From: Mesorhizobium qingshengii
GTDB lineage: Bacteria > Pseudomonadota > Alphaproteobacteria > Rhizobiales > Rhizobiaceae
Reading direction: 5' to 3'
Length of the DNA stretch: 64,000 bases
Assembly: GCF_027563465.1 (NCBI RefSeq)
Contig: NZ_JAPFQA010000002.1
Span: forward strand, 1 to 64,000
Under the pieces are notes generated by a model that ran no database searches, was not told the DNA's origin, and saw only the letters and a list, made by a program, of their open reading frames with translations. Shown in pieces: positions 48,548 through 56,561 of the stretch. Each line of letters opens with the position of its first letter. Position 1 is the stretch's first letter. The translations under genes and the position numbers were made by a program.

Positions 48548-49489
48548 TCAAAGTTTTTTTGCCAGCGCTTCCGCCTCGACATCCGAGGCAGCGCGGCTGC
48601 GCAGCCGGAGCCGATGCTCGCGATGGACGATGTAAAGGCCGCTGGCGACGATGATGGCGGCGCCGACCAGTGTCCAGCGGTCGGGAAACTGCTTGAAGAC
48701 GATCCAGCCGGAAATGATCATCCACACCATCTGCGAATAGGGATAGGGCGCCAATGCCGTGGTCGTCGCCAGCCGATAGGCCTGGACCAGCAGCCAGTGG
48801 CCGACGGCGCCGAACACACCGAGCATGAGCAGCACGAACCAATGCCAGCCATCATGCGGCAGGGAGAACGAAAACGGCAGGAGGGGCAAAAGCAGCAGCG
48901 CCGGGGCGAGCGCCGAGAACAGGATGAGGCTTTCCGGCGTCTCGGTTGCCGACATGCGGCGGGTCATGATGACGTAGAAGCAGTTCGACAGCATCGAACC
49001 GAGCGCGAAGAGGTGCCCGACACCGAAAACACCCACGCCTGGCCGGGTGATGATGAGAACCCCGGCGAAGGCAGCCAGGATCGCCAGCCAACGCCGCCAG
49101 CCGGCCCATTCGCCCAGCAGCGGACCGGCAAGTGCCGTGATCACCATCGGCCCGAAGAAATAGATCGACGTCGTCTCCGCCAGTTGCAGGGACCGCAGCG
49201 CCAGGACGTTGAAGATGGTCGAGCCGAACAGGAACAGGCCGCGCAGGACATGTGCCGGCAGGCTGTCCGGGCGAAACCGCGCCGGCTCGCGCCAGCCGCG
49301 CAGGAGCGCGCCGACCAGCACCACATGCACGGCAAAGCGCACCCAGGCGACGATCAGCACCGACACGCCGGCAAGGACGAGATATTTGCTGCTGGTGTCG
49401 AGGAAGGTGAAGCAGACATAGGTGGAAAGCATGCACAGGATCGCCACGGGAGGCGTCGCGCTTTCTAGGTGTTTTTGGGGAGCACTCAC
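48548..49489 (-). CDS. DMT-family (EamA) transporter
   Basis: A polytopic inner-membrane exporter with two EamA repeats of about five helices each (residues 15-145 and 165-290). Landmarks are AETTSIYFFGPMVITALAGPLLGEWAGWRRWL and its repeat LAPYPYSQMVWMIISGWIVFKQFPDRWTLVGA, cited here by function: repeat ends at about 150 and 290. DMT carriers export amino acids or metabolites. I took GTG 49489 (MSAPQKHLESATPPVAILC) as start with no good ribosome-binding site; ATG and GTG choices are uncertain and an in-frame start exists as far upstream as 49591. It is upstream of, and on the same strand as, the LacI-type regulator. Confidence 0.85.
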   Translation of the reverse strand: MSAPQKHLESATPPVAILCMLSTYVCFTFLDTSSKYLVLAGVSVLIVAWVRFAVHVVLVGALLRGWREPARFRPDSLPAHVLRGLFLFGSTIFNVLALRSLQLAETTSIYFFGPMVITALAGPLLGEWAGWRRWLAILAAFAGVLIITRPGVGVFGVGHLFALGSMLSNCFYVIMTRRMSATETPESLILFSALAPALLLLPLLPFSFSLPHDGWHWFVLLMLGVFGAVGHWLLVQAYRLATTTALAPYPYSQMVWMIISGWIVFKQFPDRWTLVGAAIIVASGLYIVHREHRLRLRSRAASDVEAEALAKKL

Positions 49490-49633
49490 TTGCAGGCCGG
49501 TGGGAAGCAGGGCTGGAGCCCACCTTTGCGGGAAATGTCGCTTGCCGGCAAGCCAATTGTCGCCTGCCGCCGGGCCAAAGCCGGCTGGCACAACAACAGC
49601 CGCCGGCAGGCTTAGTCTTTCGTGAGCATTGGA

Positions 49634-50041
49634 CTAGGCGTGCATGCGGGCACCCTTGGTGATCTTGTCGACCAGTTTCTTCTCGGAGCGAAGCGCGATA
49701 CCGACCACCTTGGCATCGTCGGGCGCGAATTCGGCAAAGACGGCGCGGTTGGCCGCGTCAAAGCCGGTCGAGAACATCTCCTCGACATAGAGCGATGTCG
49801 TCACACCGCGCTCCAGCGTGCGCCGGTGGATCGTCCCCAGCGTCGCCTGGTCGGCCGACAGCACGATGACCGGCTGGATCGACAGCGGATTGTAGTGATT
49901 GCCGGCGCGATCGAGATAAGGCTCGCCGATTATGTCCGGAAACTGGGCGATGATGCCGCTGGTCAGGAAAGCGGTGACGTTGAGTTTCTGCCAGACTGGC
50001 AGATCGTCCCTGAGCACGATTGCAAACTTGGTATCGAACAT
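49634..50041 (-). CDS. DUF2000 family protein
   Basis: A 135-residue soluble protein of the DUF2000 family, related to peptidyl-tRNA-hydrolase-like folds. Features: KFAIVLRDDLPVWQKLNVTAFL at the N-terminus, IGEPYLDRAGNHYNPLSIQPVIVL in the middle, and YVEEMFSTGFDAANRAVF. Function is unknown. DUF2000 genes are commonly divergent from an AraC regulator, as here, with 51 bases between the two starts, so they probably form a regulator/target pair. The start ATG 50041 gives the family N-terminus MFDTKFAI. Confidence 0.87.
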   Translation of the reverse strand: MFDTKFAIVLRDDLPVWQKLNVTAFLTSGIIAQFPDIIGEPYLDRAGNHYNPLSIQPVIVLSADQATLGTIHRRTLERGVTTSLYVEEMFSTGFDAANRAVFAEFAPDDAKVVGIALRSEKKLVDKITKGARMHA

Positions 50042-50092
50042 GTGACATTGACCATTCGAGGTTGCGCCCCGATTTCGAGGCTGAAGGAGACG

Positions 50093-50965
50093 ATGTCGCA
50101 CGATGTAGGCAGCCAGGCCTTCGAGGGTCTTGGACGTTTGTGCGTTGATGCGGCGGAAAACTGCATCATCTCCGCCCCCGATCCTGCCGGTATGGAGAGG
50201 ATCGAGGCGCGGTTCCATGGCAGCGCCTTCGAGCTGCATCGCCACGACACCTATGCGATCGGGGTGACGCTGCATGGCGTGCAGACATTTCGCTATCTCG
50301 GCGCGACGCGCCACAGCCTGCCTGGCCAGATCATCGTGCTGCATCCCGACGAGCTGCACGATGGCGGCGCCGGCACCGAGGACGGCCTGCGCTACAGGAT
50401 GCTCTACCTGGAGCCGTCGCTGATGCTCGACTGCCTTGGCGGCGCATCACTGCCCTTCGTCCGGGACGGCGTGGTGACGGATGGCGCCTTCCGCGCAACG
50501 CTGCTTTCGGCGCTGGGGCCGCTGGAACAGCAACTCGATGAGTTGTTCATTGCCGACTTCCTCGCCCAACTGATGCAAGGCCTGACCCGGCATGCGGGCC
50601 AGCCAGCCAAGCCGATCGCGAGGACGGCGTGGCGGGCGGCGACGCTCACGCGTGACTATCTCGCGGAAAACTTCGCCCGTCCGGTGCATTCCGGCGAACT
50701 GGAGGCGATCACCGGGCTCGACCGCTATGCCTTGTCACGGCATTTCCGCGCCGCCTTCTCGACCAGCCCGCATCGCTTCCTGGTGATGCGCCGGCTTCAG
50801 CGCGCGCGGCGGATGATCGCCGCGGGCGAACCATTGGCGCAGATCGCCATCGAGGCCGGCTTCAGCGACCAGAGCCACTTTATCAGGCACTTCAAGAAGG
50901 CGTTCGGCATGACGCCGGGACGCTGGTCGTCGCTGATCCGTGGATACGCCGCGGCGGCGGCTTGA
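50093..50965 (+). CDS. AraC-family transcriptional regulator
   Basis: A 290-residue regulator. The N-terminal cupin-like sensor (about 35-150) contains ARFHGSAFELHRHDTYAIGVTLHGVQTF and GQIIVLHPDELHDGG, typical of AraC sensors. The C-terminal double helix-turn-helix (about 185-285) has TLTRDYLAENFARPVHSGEL, YALSRHFRAAFSTSPHRFLV and QIAIEAGFSDQSHFIRHFKKAFGMTPGRW, a complete AraC signature. AAGGAG precedes ATG 50093. It is divergent from the DUF2000 gene, its likely target. Confidence 0.96.
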   Translation: MSHDVGSQAFEGLGRLCVDAAENCIISAPDPAGMERIEARFHGSAFELHRHDTYAIGVTLHGVQTFRYLGATRHSLPGQIIVLHPDELHDGGAGTEDGLRYRMLYLEPSLMLDCLGGASLPFVRDGVVTDGAFRATLLSALGPLEQQLDELFIADFLAQLMQGLTRHAGQPAKPIARTAWRAATLTRDYLAENFARPVHSGELEAITGLDRYALSRHFRAAFSTSPHRFLVMRRLQRARRMIAAGEPLAQIAIEAGFSDQSHFIRHFKKAFGMTPGRWSSLIRGYAAAAA

Positions 50966-50987
50966 TCGTTGCGCCGGGATCAGGCGT

Positions 50988-51464
50988 TCATTCGTCCGAC
51001 TCGGCGTCGTCGTCGACCAACACCAGTTCCTCGTTCGAGAGGTTGGCCTCGATGCGGGCAAGCAGCTTGAACAGCGCCTTCTGGTCCTTTTTGTCGAGGC
51101 CCTTCAGCGCCTGCTTTTCGGTCTTCTTCACCGATTTCTCGATGGCGTGGATGATATCGCGGCCGGTGTCCGTGAGGAAGATATGCGCCTGGCGAGCATC
51201 GGCCGACGAGGCCCGCTTTTCCAGAAAACCCTGGGCCTGCAACCGGTTGATGGTCTTGGTGATAGTCGGCGGGCGCACGCCGAGACGGCCGGCGAGATTG
51301 CCCGGCGTCTGGCCGTCTTCACGGTCGAGCGCCAGCATGATCTGATCCTGACCGGCATAGAAGCCGTGCGCCAGGAGCCGCGCCGCCAGCGCGGTTCTTG
51401 CCAGCCTTGCCGCCGAATGCAGCCGGCTCATTGTCGCAGTCTTGTCCGCCTTGGCCATGGTCAT
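50988..51464 (-). CDS. MarR-family transcriptional regulator
   Basis: A 158-residue winged-helix repressor. The DNA-binding core is REDGQTPGNLAGRLGVRPPTITKTINRLQAQGFLEKRASSADARQAHIFLTDTG, whose wing (KRASSADARQAHIF) follows the MarR pattern. It ends in a Glu/Asp tail. MarR proteins respond to aromatic or phenolic compounds, consistent with the intradiol dioxygenase gene 207 bases upstream on the same strand. GAAGAGGG precedes ATG 51464; another ATG follows at 51458. Confidence 0.93.
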   Translation of the reverse strand: MTMAKADKTATMSRLHSAARLARTALAARLLAHGFYAGQDQIMLALDREDGQTPGNLAGRLGVRPPTITKTINRLQAQGFLEKRASSADARQAHIFLTDTGRDIIHAIEKSVKKTEKQALKGLDKKDQKALFKLLARIEANLSNEELVLVDDDAESDE

Positions 51465-51671
51465 CCCTCTTCGGCCGTACCGGTGCGGGCAGCATAGAAG
51501 CTGCCAGCCGGTTGGCAATCGACGATAAAAAGAATCCGGCGTCCCAAACAGCTTTGCCGGCAAGCATTGCGGTGTCCGCCGTGGCTAATGCCAGATGATT
51601 ATTTCAGTTAGATGACAAACGAGTTTCGTGGCCGGAGTTTTCGCGGCAGGCGAAGTTCCGGCGCGCACAGC

Positions 51672-52412
51672 TCATCCGGGCTTCACCGCAATGATCATCA
51701 GCGCCTGATAGGCATCCGCCACTTCGCGCAGCGCCGCCTGCGACCGCGGTCCGGCCTGCCTGGCGATGCGGTCGCTGGCGTTCGAGGTGTCACGCTTGCC
51801 GGGCCGGTCATTGTAGGGCGCGACGGCGGTGAAGATCTGCTCGCTGAGGCTGTCGGGGAAAAACAACTGGCCGGTCATCACCGAATTGTCATCGGGGAAG
51901 ACCTTGAAGTGGATATGGGTGGTGCGGCCGCGATACCAGCCAGGATAGATGGTGGCGAAGGAAACAATGCCGCTGGCGTCGGTCCTTTGCCAGCCGCGCA
52001 GGAAGGCCTGGCCCGACGTATCGACATCCCTGCCATCACCTTGTCCCGGATAGCCGGAGTAGGCGCCTTGCGCGTCGCAATGCCAGATGTCGACGCGGGC
52101 GCCGGCAAGCGGGCGGCAGGCCGCGTCGACGACCTGCAGCCTCACGGTAAGGGCAATGCCCTTCTTGCCTTCGGTAACATCGGCACGTTCGAGCTTCGGA
52201 TCGAAATAGAACGGTCCCTCGGTCACCTCGGGCGTAATGGCGCAGACGCCGGCGCCGGTTTCGAACAGGGCCAATCCGGCATAGGGCGAGGGCTCCGAAG
52301 ACTGGGCGGCCATTGCCGCGCCCGGCAGCAAGGCACCACCGCCGGCGGTCACCGCGATCAGGCCAAGCGCCTTGCGCCGGCTCAGCAGGGAAGAGGATGG
52401 CTTGCCGTACAT
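51672..52412 (-). CDS. Exported intradiol ring-cleavage dioxygenase-like protein
   Basis: A 246-residue protein with a twin-arginine signal (SRRKALGLIAVTAG, cleavage near AAMA, residue 36) and an intradiol dioxygenase fold. ITPEVTEGPFYFDP is conserved, and the probable non-haem Fe(III) ligands are Tyr118 (QGAYSGY), Tyr160 (GWYRGR) and His166/His168 (THIHFKV). Classical catechol and protocatechuate dioxygenases are cytosolic, so export is unusual; export with folding suits Tat. The substrate is unknown. ATG 52439 is an alternative start, preceded by AGGGAGG but only two bases away. The MarR gene downstream may regulate it. Confidence 0.9.
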   Translation of the reverse strand: MYGKPSSSLLSRRKALGLIAVTAGGGALLPGAAMAAQSSEPSPYAGLALFETGAGVCAITPEVTEGPFYFDPKLERADVTEGKKGIALTVRLQVVDAACRPLAGARVDIWHCDAQGAYSGYPGQGDGRDVDTSGQAFLRGWQRTDASGIVSFATIYPGWYRGRTTHIHFKVFPDDNSVMTGQLFFPDSLSEQIFTAVAPYNDRPGKRDTSNASDRIARQAGPRSQAALREVADAYQALMIIAVKPG

Positions 52413-52624
52413 ATCGTGCCTCTCGAATTGGCTTCGCATTGCCTCCCTTGTCCTGATCCAGCTTGTGACAGCGGCTATCGCCAACGAAAATCAGGTAACG
52501 GCGGCAAGCCTGTTTGGCCCATCGGTTTGCCTCGTGCAAAAGAGCGGCGCACATCCTATATGGAGCCGACAATCCCTTTTTCGAGGGCCGGATTTTCCGA
52601 GGCCCAAATTCTTCGAGGCAGGCC

Positions 52625-53665
52625 ATGAGCGACGCACAGACGCAGATTCCCGTAACCGTTCTCACCGGCTATCTCGGTGCCGGCAAAACGACCCTGCTCA
52701 ACCGCATCCTGTCGGAAAACCACGGCAAGCGCTACGCCGTCATCGTCAATGAATTCGGTGAAATCGGCATCGACAATGACCTGATCGTGGAATCCGACGA
52801 GGAAATCTATGAGATGAACAATGGCTGCGTCTGCTGCACGGTGCGCGGCGACCTGATCCGTGTCGTCGAGGGACTGATGCGCCGGCCGGGCCGCTTCGAC
52901 GCCATCGTGGTGGAAACGACCGGTCTCGCCGATCCGGTGCCGGTGGCGCAGACCTTCTTCATGGACGACGACGTGCGCTCCAAGACCAGGCTCGACGCGG
53001 TGGTGGCGCTGGTCGACGCCAAGCATCTGCCGCTGCGGCTCAAGGATTCCAAGGAAGCCGAGGACCAGATCGCCTTCGCCGACGTCGTCGTGCTCAACAA
53101 GACCGACCTCGTCACCCCCGAAGAGCTCGCCAAGGTAGAAGCGACGATCCGCGCCATCAACCCGGCGGCGAAGATCCACCGTACCACCCGCGCCGGGGTT
53201 GCCCTGTCCGAAGTGCTCGACCGAGGCGCCTTCGACCTGTCGAGGGCGCTGGAAAACGATCCGCATTTCCTCGAAGCGCATGACGACCACGATCATCATG
53301 ATCACCATCACCATGATCATGACGGGCATGATCATCACGATCACGCGCATCCTTCCGACATCCATGACGTGACGGTGCAGTCGGTGTCGCTGCGCGGCGG
53401 CGAGATGGACCCGAAGAAATTCTTCCCATGGATCGAGAAGATCACCCAGATGGAAGGCCCGAACATCCTGCGGCTGAAAGGCATCATCGCGCTCAAGGGC
53501 GACGACGAGCGCTATGTCATCCAGGGCGTGCACATGATCATCGAGGGCGACCACCAGCGTGCCTGGAAAGACGGCGAGAAACATGAGAGCCGGCTGGTGT
53601 TCATCGGCCGCGAACTCGACGCCGAGCGGCTGAAGAAGAGTTTCGACGCCTGCCAGGTCGCCTGA
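52625..53665 (+). CDS. CobW/COG0523 GTPase (putative metal chaperone)
   Basis: A 346-residue metal-binding GTPase. Walker A is TGYLGAGKTTLLNR (residues 14-27), the metal-binding CxCC motif is GCVCC with Cys68, Cys70 and Cys71, the ETTGLADP switch follows, and NKTD is present. A His-rich loop (about 220-247, HDDHDHHDHHHHDHDGHDHH) probably holds zinc or other divalent metals before the C-terminal CobW domain. Zinc delivery (ZNG1-type) is likely, but cobalamin synthesis is not, as no cob genes are near. Start ATG 52625 follows GAGGCAGG. A WD40 gene lies downstream, an association I recall from rhizobia. Confidence 0.95.
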   Translation: MSDAQTQIPVTVLTGYLGAGKTTLLNRILSENHGKRYAVIVNEFGEIGIDNDLIVESDEEIYEMNNGCVCCTVRGDLIRVVEGLMRRPGRFDAIVVETTGLADPVPVAQTFFMDDDVRSKTRLDAVVALVDAKHLPLRLKDSKEAEDQIAFADVVVLNKTDLVTPEELAKVEATIRAINPAAKIHRTTRAGVALSEVLDRGAFDLSRALENDPHFLEAHDDHDHHDHHHHDHDGHDHHDHAHPSDIHDVTVQSVSLRGGEMDPKKFFPWIEKITQMEGPNILRLKGIIALKGDDERYVIQGVHMIIEGDHQRAWKDGEKHESRLVFIGRELDAERLKKSFDACQVA

Positions 53666-53674
53666 CCGCAACCA

Positions 53675-54049
53675 ATGCCGCGTTTGCTCGACCTCTCCGA
53701 TGATTTTCTGATCATTGGAGACGTTATCCGACTTTGCGACAATTACGATCTCGGGCCGGGCTCCGGCCCAGTCGATCTGCTGATCTTCGATACCCGCGAA
53801 AACGATGCCGGGCTCGGTCTGATGGTGGCATCCGGCTACAAGGCAGGTCTGGTCTTCGCGGTGCTGCCCGAGGAAAGCCGGTTCGAGAAAAAACCTGGAC
53901 TTTCGAAAGCCTGGCTGATCGAAAACTGGGACAAATGGTTCGTCTTCACCTATCAAGGCGGCCCGGTCCCGATCGAGGGAACCGTCATCCTGCACTGGAA
54001 CGAACGAATGACTGTTGAAACCCGCCATGCCGACCGTCGCCCCGCTTGA
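53675..54049 (+). CDS. Imm45-like immunity family protein (putative)
   Basis: A 124-residue soluble protein of which residues 1-108 resemble the Imm45 polymorphic-toxin immunity family: DLSDDFLIIGDVIRLCD, VDLLIFDTRENDAGLGLMVASGYKAGL, VLPEESR and SKAWLIENWDKWFVF. The match is by memory and by eye, so it is tentative. It starts ten bases after the CobW stop and its end overlaps the WD40 start by 23 bases, so it is in the same transcript. No toxin-delivery domain is nearby. Imm45-like proteins in an operon with CobW would be unusual. Confidence 0.6.
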   Translation: MPRLLDLSDDFLIIGDVIRLCDNYDLGPGSGPVDLLIFDTRENDAGLGLMVASGYKAGLVFAVLPEESRFEKKPGLSKAWLIENWDKWFVFTYQGGPVPIEGTVILHWNERMTVETRHADRRPA

Positions 54050-55001
54050 TCTCGAAGGCCATTGCGTCGCCGCCGTCTTCCTCGGCGACGTGCCGCATTT
54101 CGCGTTGGCCGACGGCGCCGTCCATCGGCTCGACCATGGCCACAAGACAGTTCAGGCCAATGACGGGCTGCTCGCCGCCTTCCATGATGCGGCCAATGAC
54201 CGGCTGATCACCGGCGGCGAGGACGGCAAGGTGTTTGCCGTTACCGCGGGCGGCAATGCCGCCGAGTTGGCAAGCGCCGGCAAGAAATGGGTCACCAGCG
54301 TCGCCGCCGGGCCGCAGGGCGCCATCGCCTATGCGACGGGCAAGACGGTCTTCGTGCGCTTCGCCGACGGCAAGACCCGGGAATTCGTCCATCCGCGCTC
54401 GGTCGAGGGGCTGGCTTTCTCGCCCAAGGGCATGCGCTTCGGCGTTGCCCGCTACAATGGCGCGACGCTGCATTTCCCCGCCGCCGAGGGCAAGCCGGTC
54501 GAACTCGAATGGGCGGGCGCCCACACCGGCATCACCTTCTCGCCCGACGGCGCCTTCCTCGTCACCACGATGCAGGAAAACGCCTTGCATGGCTGGAAGC
54601 TCGCCGACGGCAAGCACATGCGCATGACCGGCTATCCCGGCAAGGTCAAAAGCCTGTCGTGGAGCGTGAAAGGCAAGTGGCTGGCGAGTTCCGGTGCACC
54701 GGCGGCGATCGTCTGGCCATTCTCGGGCAAGGACGGCCCGATGGGCAAGGCGCCGCTGGAACTTGGCACGCGCGGCAACGCCATGGTGACGGCGGTCGCC
54801 TGCCATCCGAGCCAGGATGTCGTCGCCGTCGGCTATGACGACGGCATGGTGATGGCGGTGCGTTTTGCCGACGCCAAGGAAGTGCTGTTGCGGCGACCGG
54901 GCAAGGGCGCCATCACCTCGATGATGTGGGACAAGGAAGAACGCCGCGTCGCGTTTGGCAGTGCCGCCGGCGACTGCGGCGTCATCGACATTTCGGCCTG
55001 A
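54027..55001 (+). CDS. WD40-repeat protein
   Basis: A 324-residue beta-propeller. Recurring segments include ANDRLITGGEDGKVFAVTA, VEGLAFSPKGMRFGVARYNG, GITFSPDGAFLVTTMQEN, VKSLSWSVKGKWLASSG and VAVGYDDGMVMAVRF, which mark about six to seven blades. It has no signal peptide and should be a cytosolic scaffold. A homologue beside the CobW/COG0523 gene is a recurrent pairing in rhizobia, from memory, so it may serve metal homeostasis. The start ATG 54027 lies within the end of the Imm45-like gene; a TTG at 54015 is also in frame. Confidence 0.88.
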   Translation: MPTVAPLDLEGHCVAAVFLGDVPHFALADGAVHRLDHGHKTVQANDGLLAAFHDAANDRLITGGEDGKVFAVTAGGNAAELASAGKKWVTSVAAGPQGAIAYATGKTVFVRFADGKTREFVHPRSVEGLAFSPKGMRFGVARYNGATLHFPAAEGKPVELEWAGAHTGITFSPDGAFLVTTMQENALHGWKLADGKHMRMTGYPGKVKSLSWSVKGKWLASSGAPAAIVWPFSGKDGPMGKAPLELGTRGNAMVTAVACHPSQDVVAVGYDDGMVMAVRFADAKEVLLRRPGKGAITSMMWDKEERRVAFGSAAGDCGVIDISA

Positions 55002-55101
55002 AACCCCGCGCCATCGGGGTCAAGCCCGGCACCATGCTTGCGCGCTGCCCTTCTTGAGCGCATCCTCTTTGCGTTGGACAAGCTTCCGATGGGAGGAGAC
55101 C

Positions 55102-55911
55102 TTGCCAAGCACGGTTACGCTTCATGCCTGGGCGACGCCGGCATTTGTCGGCGGCTCGCCGGTCGACCATACCTGGGTTACCACCTATGACAACCAGCGG
55201 CACCACTATGCCAATGCAGCCGCTGTTGCCGCCGCCGGCAAGGACTACTGGTTCTGTTGGGGCAGCTATCATCCGACCGGTGGAACACCCGGTGATCCGA
55301 CAGGAACTCTCGGTAAACAGTCCGGGCATCTGGCGCTGGCGCAATGCCTTGTCCAGTCGAATGCCGATTCGGCGACAGTTCCCGCCGCCCAGGGGACCAT
55401 ACTGATTTACGGCATCGATGGCGTCTGCCACCAGCTTGCCAATCAGGTGCTCTACGCGACCACCGGGACGCGGCTGACGGTGAAGAAAGCGCGTGGTTAT
55501 GGGGCGAGCAGCTTCCTATATGGAACCTATGGGCTGCGGCACGCGGCGTGGGCCAGCAAGATCCAGCATTGCCTGGGAACGAGCGCCCTGGCGGCCGGTG
55601 GAGCCGGCGGAGTGACCAAGATGCAAGGATTGCCCGACGATTTCGAGGAGCACGCACGATCGGTGCTCGGCGACGAGGAACCGGAACTGCTGGCCAAGCT
55701 CCTGTCGCTGAAGGGCGAGGTGCAGAATTTCACAGCGCAGCGAATTCCAGGCTTTGCGCCGCCAAGCCCGGAAACGATCAATGCGCGCAACCAGCATTTG
55801 ATCGATCAGGCAGCCTTGCTGCTTGGCCCCAAGCACTTCGAACGCGTGTTCGGCTTTCCGCCCGGCGAAAAGATCAATCTCGTCGATCCATCGGTGACCT
55901 CCCGGAAATAA
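55102..55911 (+). CDS. Unrecognised protein with conserved His and Cys-His motifs
   Basis: A 269-residue soluble protein with no signal peptide. The N-terminal 150 residues are compact and aromatic-rich: VDHTWVTTYD (His23), YWFCWGSYHP (Cys52), GILIYGIDGVCHQLANQVLYA-like segment with Cys109-His110, and ARGYGASSFLYGTYG. An early His followed by a Cys-His pair on a helix recalls permuted papain-like (LRAT/PPPDE) hydrolases, but that is only a pattern guess. The C-terminal 110 residues are helical. Start TTG 55102 follows GGAGGAGACC, a strong site, and no ATG suits. It is the next gene after the CobW-Imm45-WD40 run, 100 bases on. Confidence 0.75.
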   Translation: MPSTVTLHAWATPAFVGGSPVDHTWVTTYDNQRHHYANAAAVAAAGKDYWFCWGSYHPTGGTPGDPTGTLGKQSGHLALAQCLVQSNADSATVPAAQGTILIYGIDGVCHQLANQVLYATTGTRLTVKKARGYGASSFLYGTYGLRHAAWASKIQHCLGTSALAAGGAGGVTKMQGLPDDFEEHARSVLGDEEPELLAKLLSLKGEVQNFTAQRIPGFAPPSPETINARNQHLIDQAALLLGPKHFERVFGFPPGEKINLVDPSVTSRK

Positions 55912-55952
55912 CGCGGCGCCGCCGCGTTTGCGCGCTGCCGCATCCGATCGGT

Positions 55953-56405
55953 CTACTCGGCGCCGCAGGATACCGTCCCGCTCAGATTTGCGGGTTTGCC
56001 GTCGCCGTCCTTGTCAGCCGTGCTGTCGTAGACGGCAAGCCTGTACTGCCCGTCATAGACGCCTTCGTCGCTGGCCTTGGTCAGGACCGTCAGTTCGACG
56101 GAACTGTAGGTGTTTGCGACCTGATGCTCGCTGTAGATGTTCAACCGCAGCTCCTTGTTGTCGAGCCAGTACTGGGTGAGGTTGGAATTCTCGAACACCG
56201 TCTTGCGCAATTCATCGCCGGCGGGCCTTGCCTTGATTTCGAGGTCGCCGCGAAAATTGAAGGTCGGGCCGCCCATGCCCGTGGTGACGCCGGCATCGAC
56301 CTGGAATTTCACCGCCGCATCGTCGACGGAACACCAGATGCCGCCGGTGGCGAAGGCCGTGCCGGCCGACAGGAACAGCCCCAATCCGCAGATGATCGAC
56401 CGCAT
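55953..56405 (-). CDS. Exported protein, hypothetical
   Basis: A 150-residue protein with a signal peptide (MRSIICGLGLFLSAGTAFA, cleaved near residue 19). The mature domain is beta-rich with GGIWCSVDDAAVKFQVDAGV and a final VSCGAE, giving a probable disulfide between the Cys near the start and the one near the end. The middle holds SSVELTVLTKASDEGVYDGQYRLAVYD. No family recognised. GGGGAAA precedes ATG 56405; an upstream GTG at 56420 was rejected. It is convergent with the unrecognised gene at 55102-55911, 41 bases apart. Confidence 0.75.
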   Translation of the reverse strand: MRSIICGLGLFLSAGTAFATGGIWCSVDDAAVKFQVDAGVTTGMGGPTFNFRGDLEIKARPAGDELRKTVFENSNLTQYWLDNKELRLNIYSEHQVANTYSSVELTVLTKASDEGVYDGQYRLAVYDSTADKDGDGKPANLSGTVSCGAE

Positions 56406-56561
56406 TTTCCCCCACGCCACCCATTGCCGTCCGCATTGACGCCGACTTCGCCAACCGGGTCAAGCGCCGCCGCTGCCGGCTGAGCCAATGCAGGGCGGAC
56501 CCGCGGCCAATTGCGGTTACGGACATGGATTGGCTAAGAGTGACGGACAAGAGGGGTTTCC

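Noticed and set aside
47498..49468. 656-residue plus-strand frame
   Set aside because: Shadow of the LacI and DMT genes, composition unlike a real protein.
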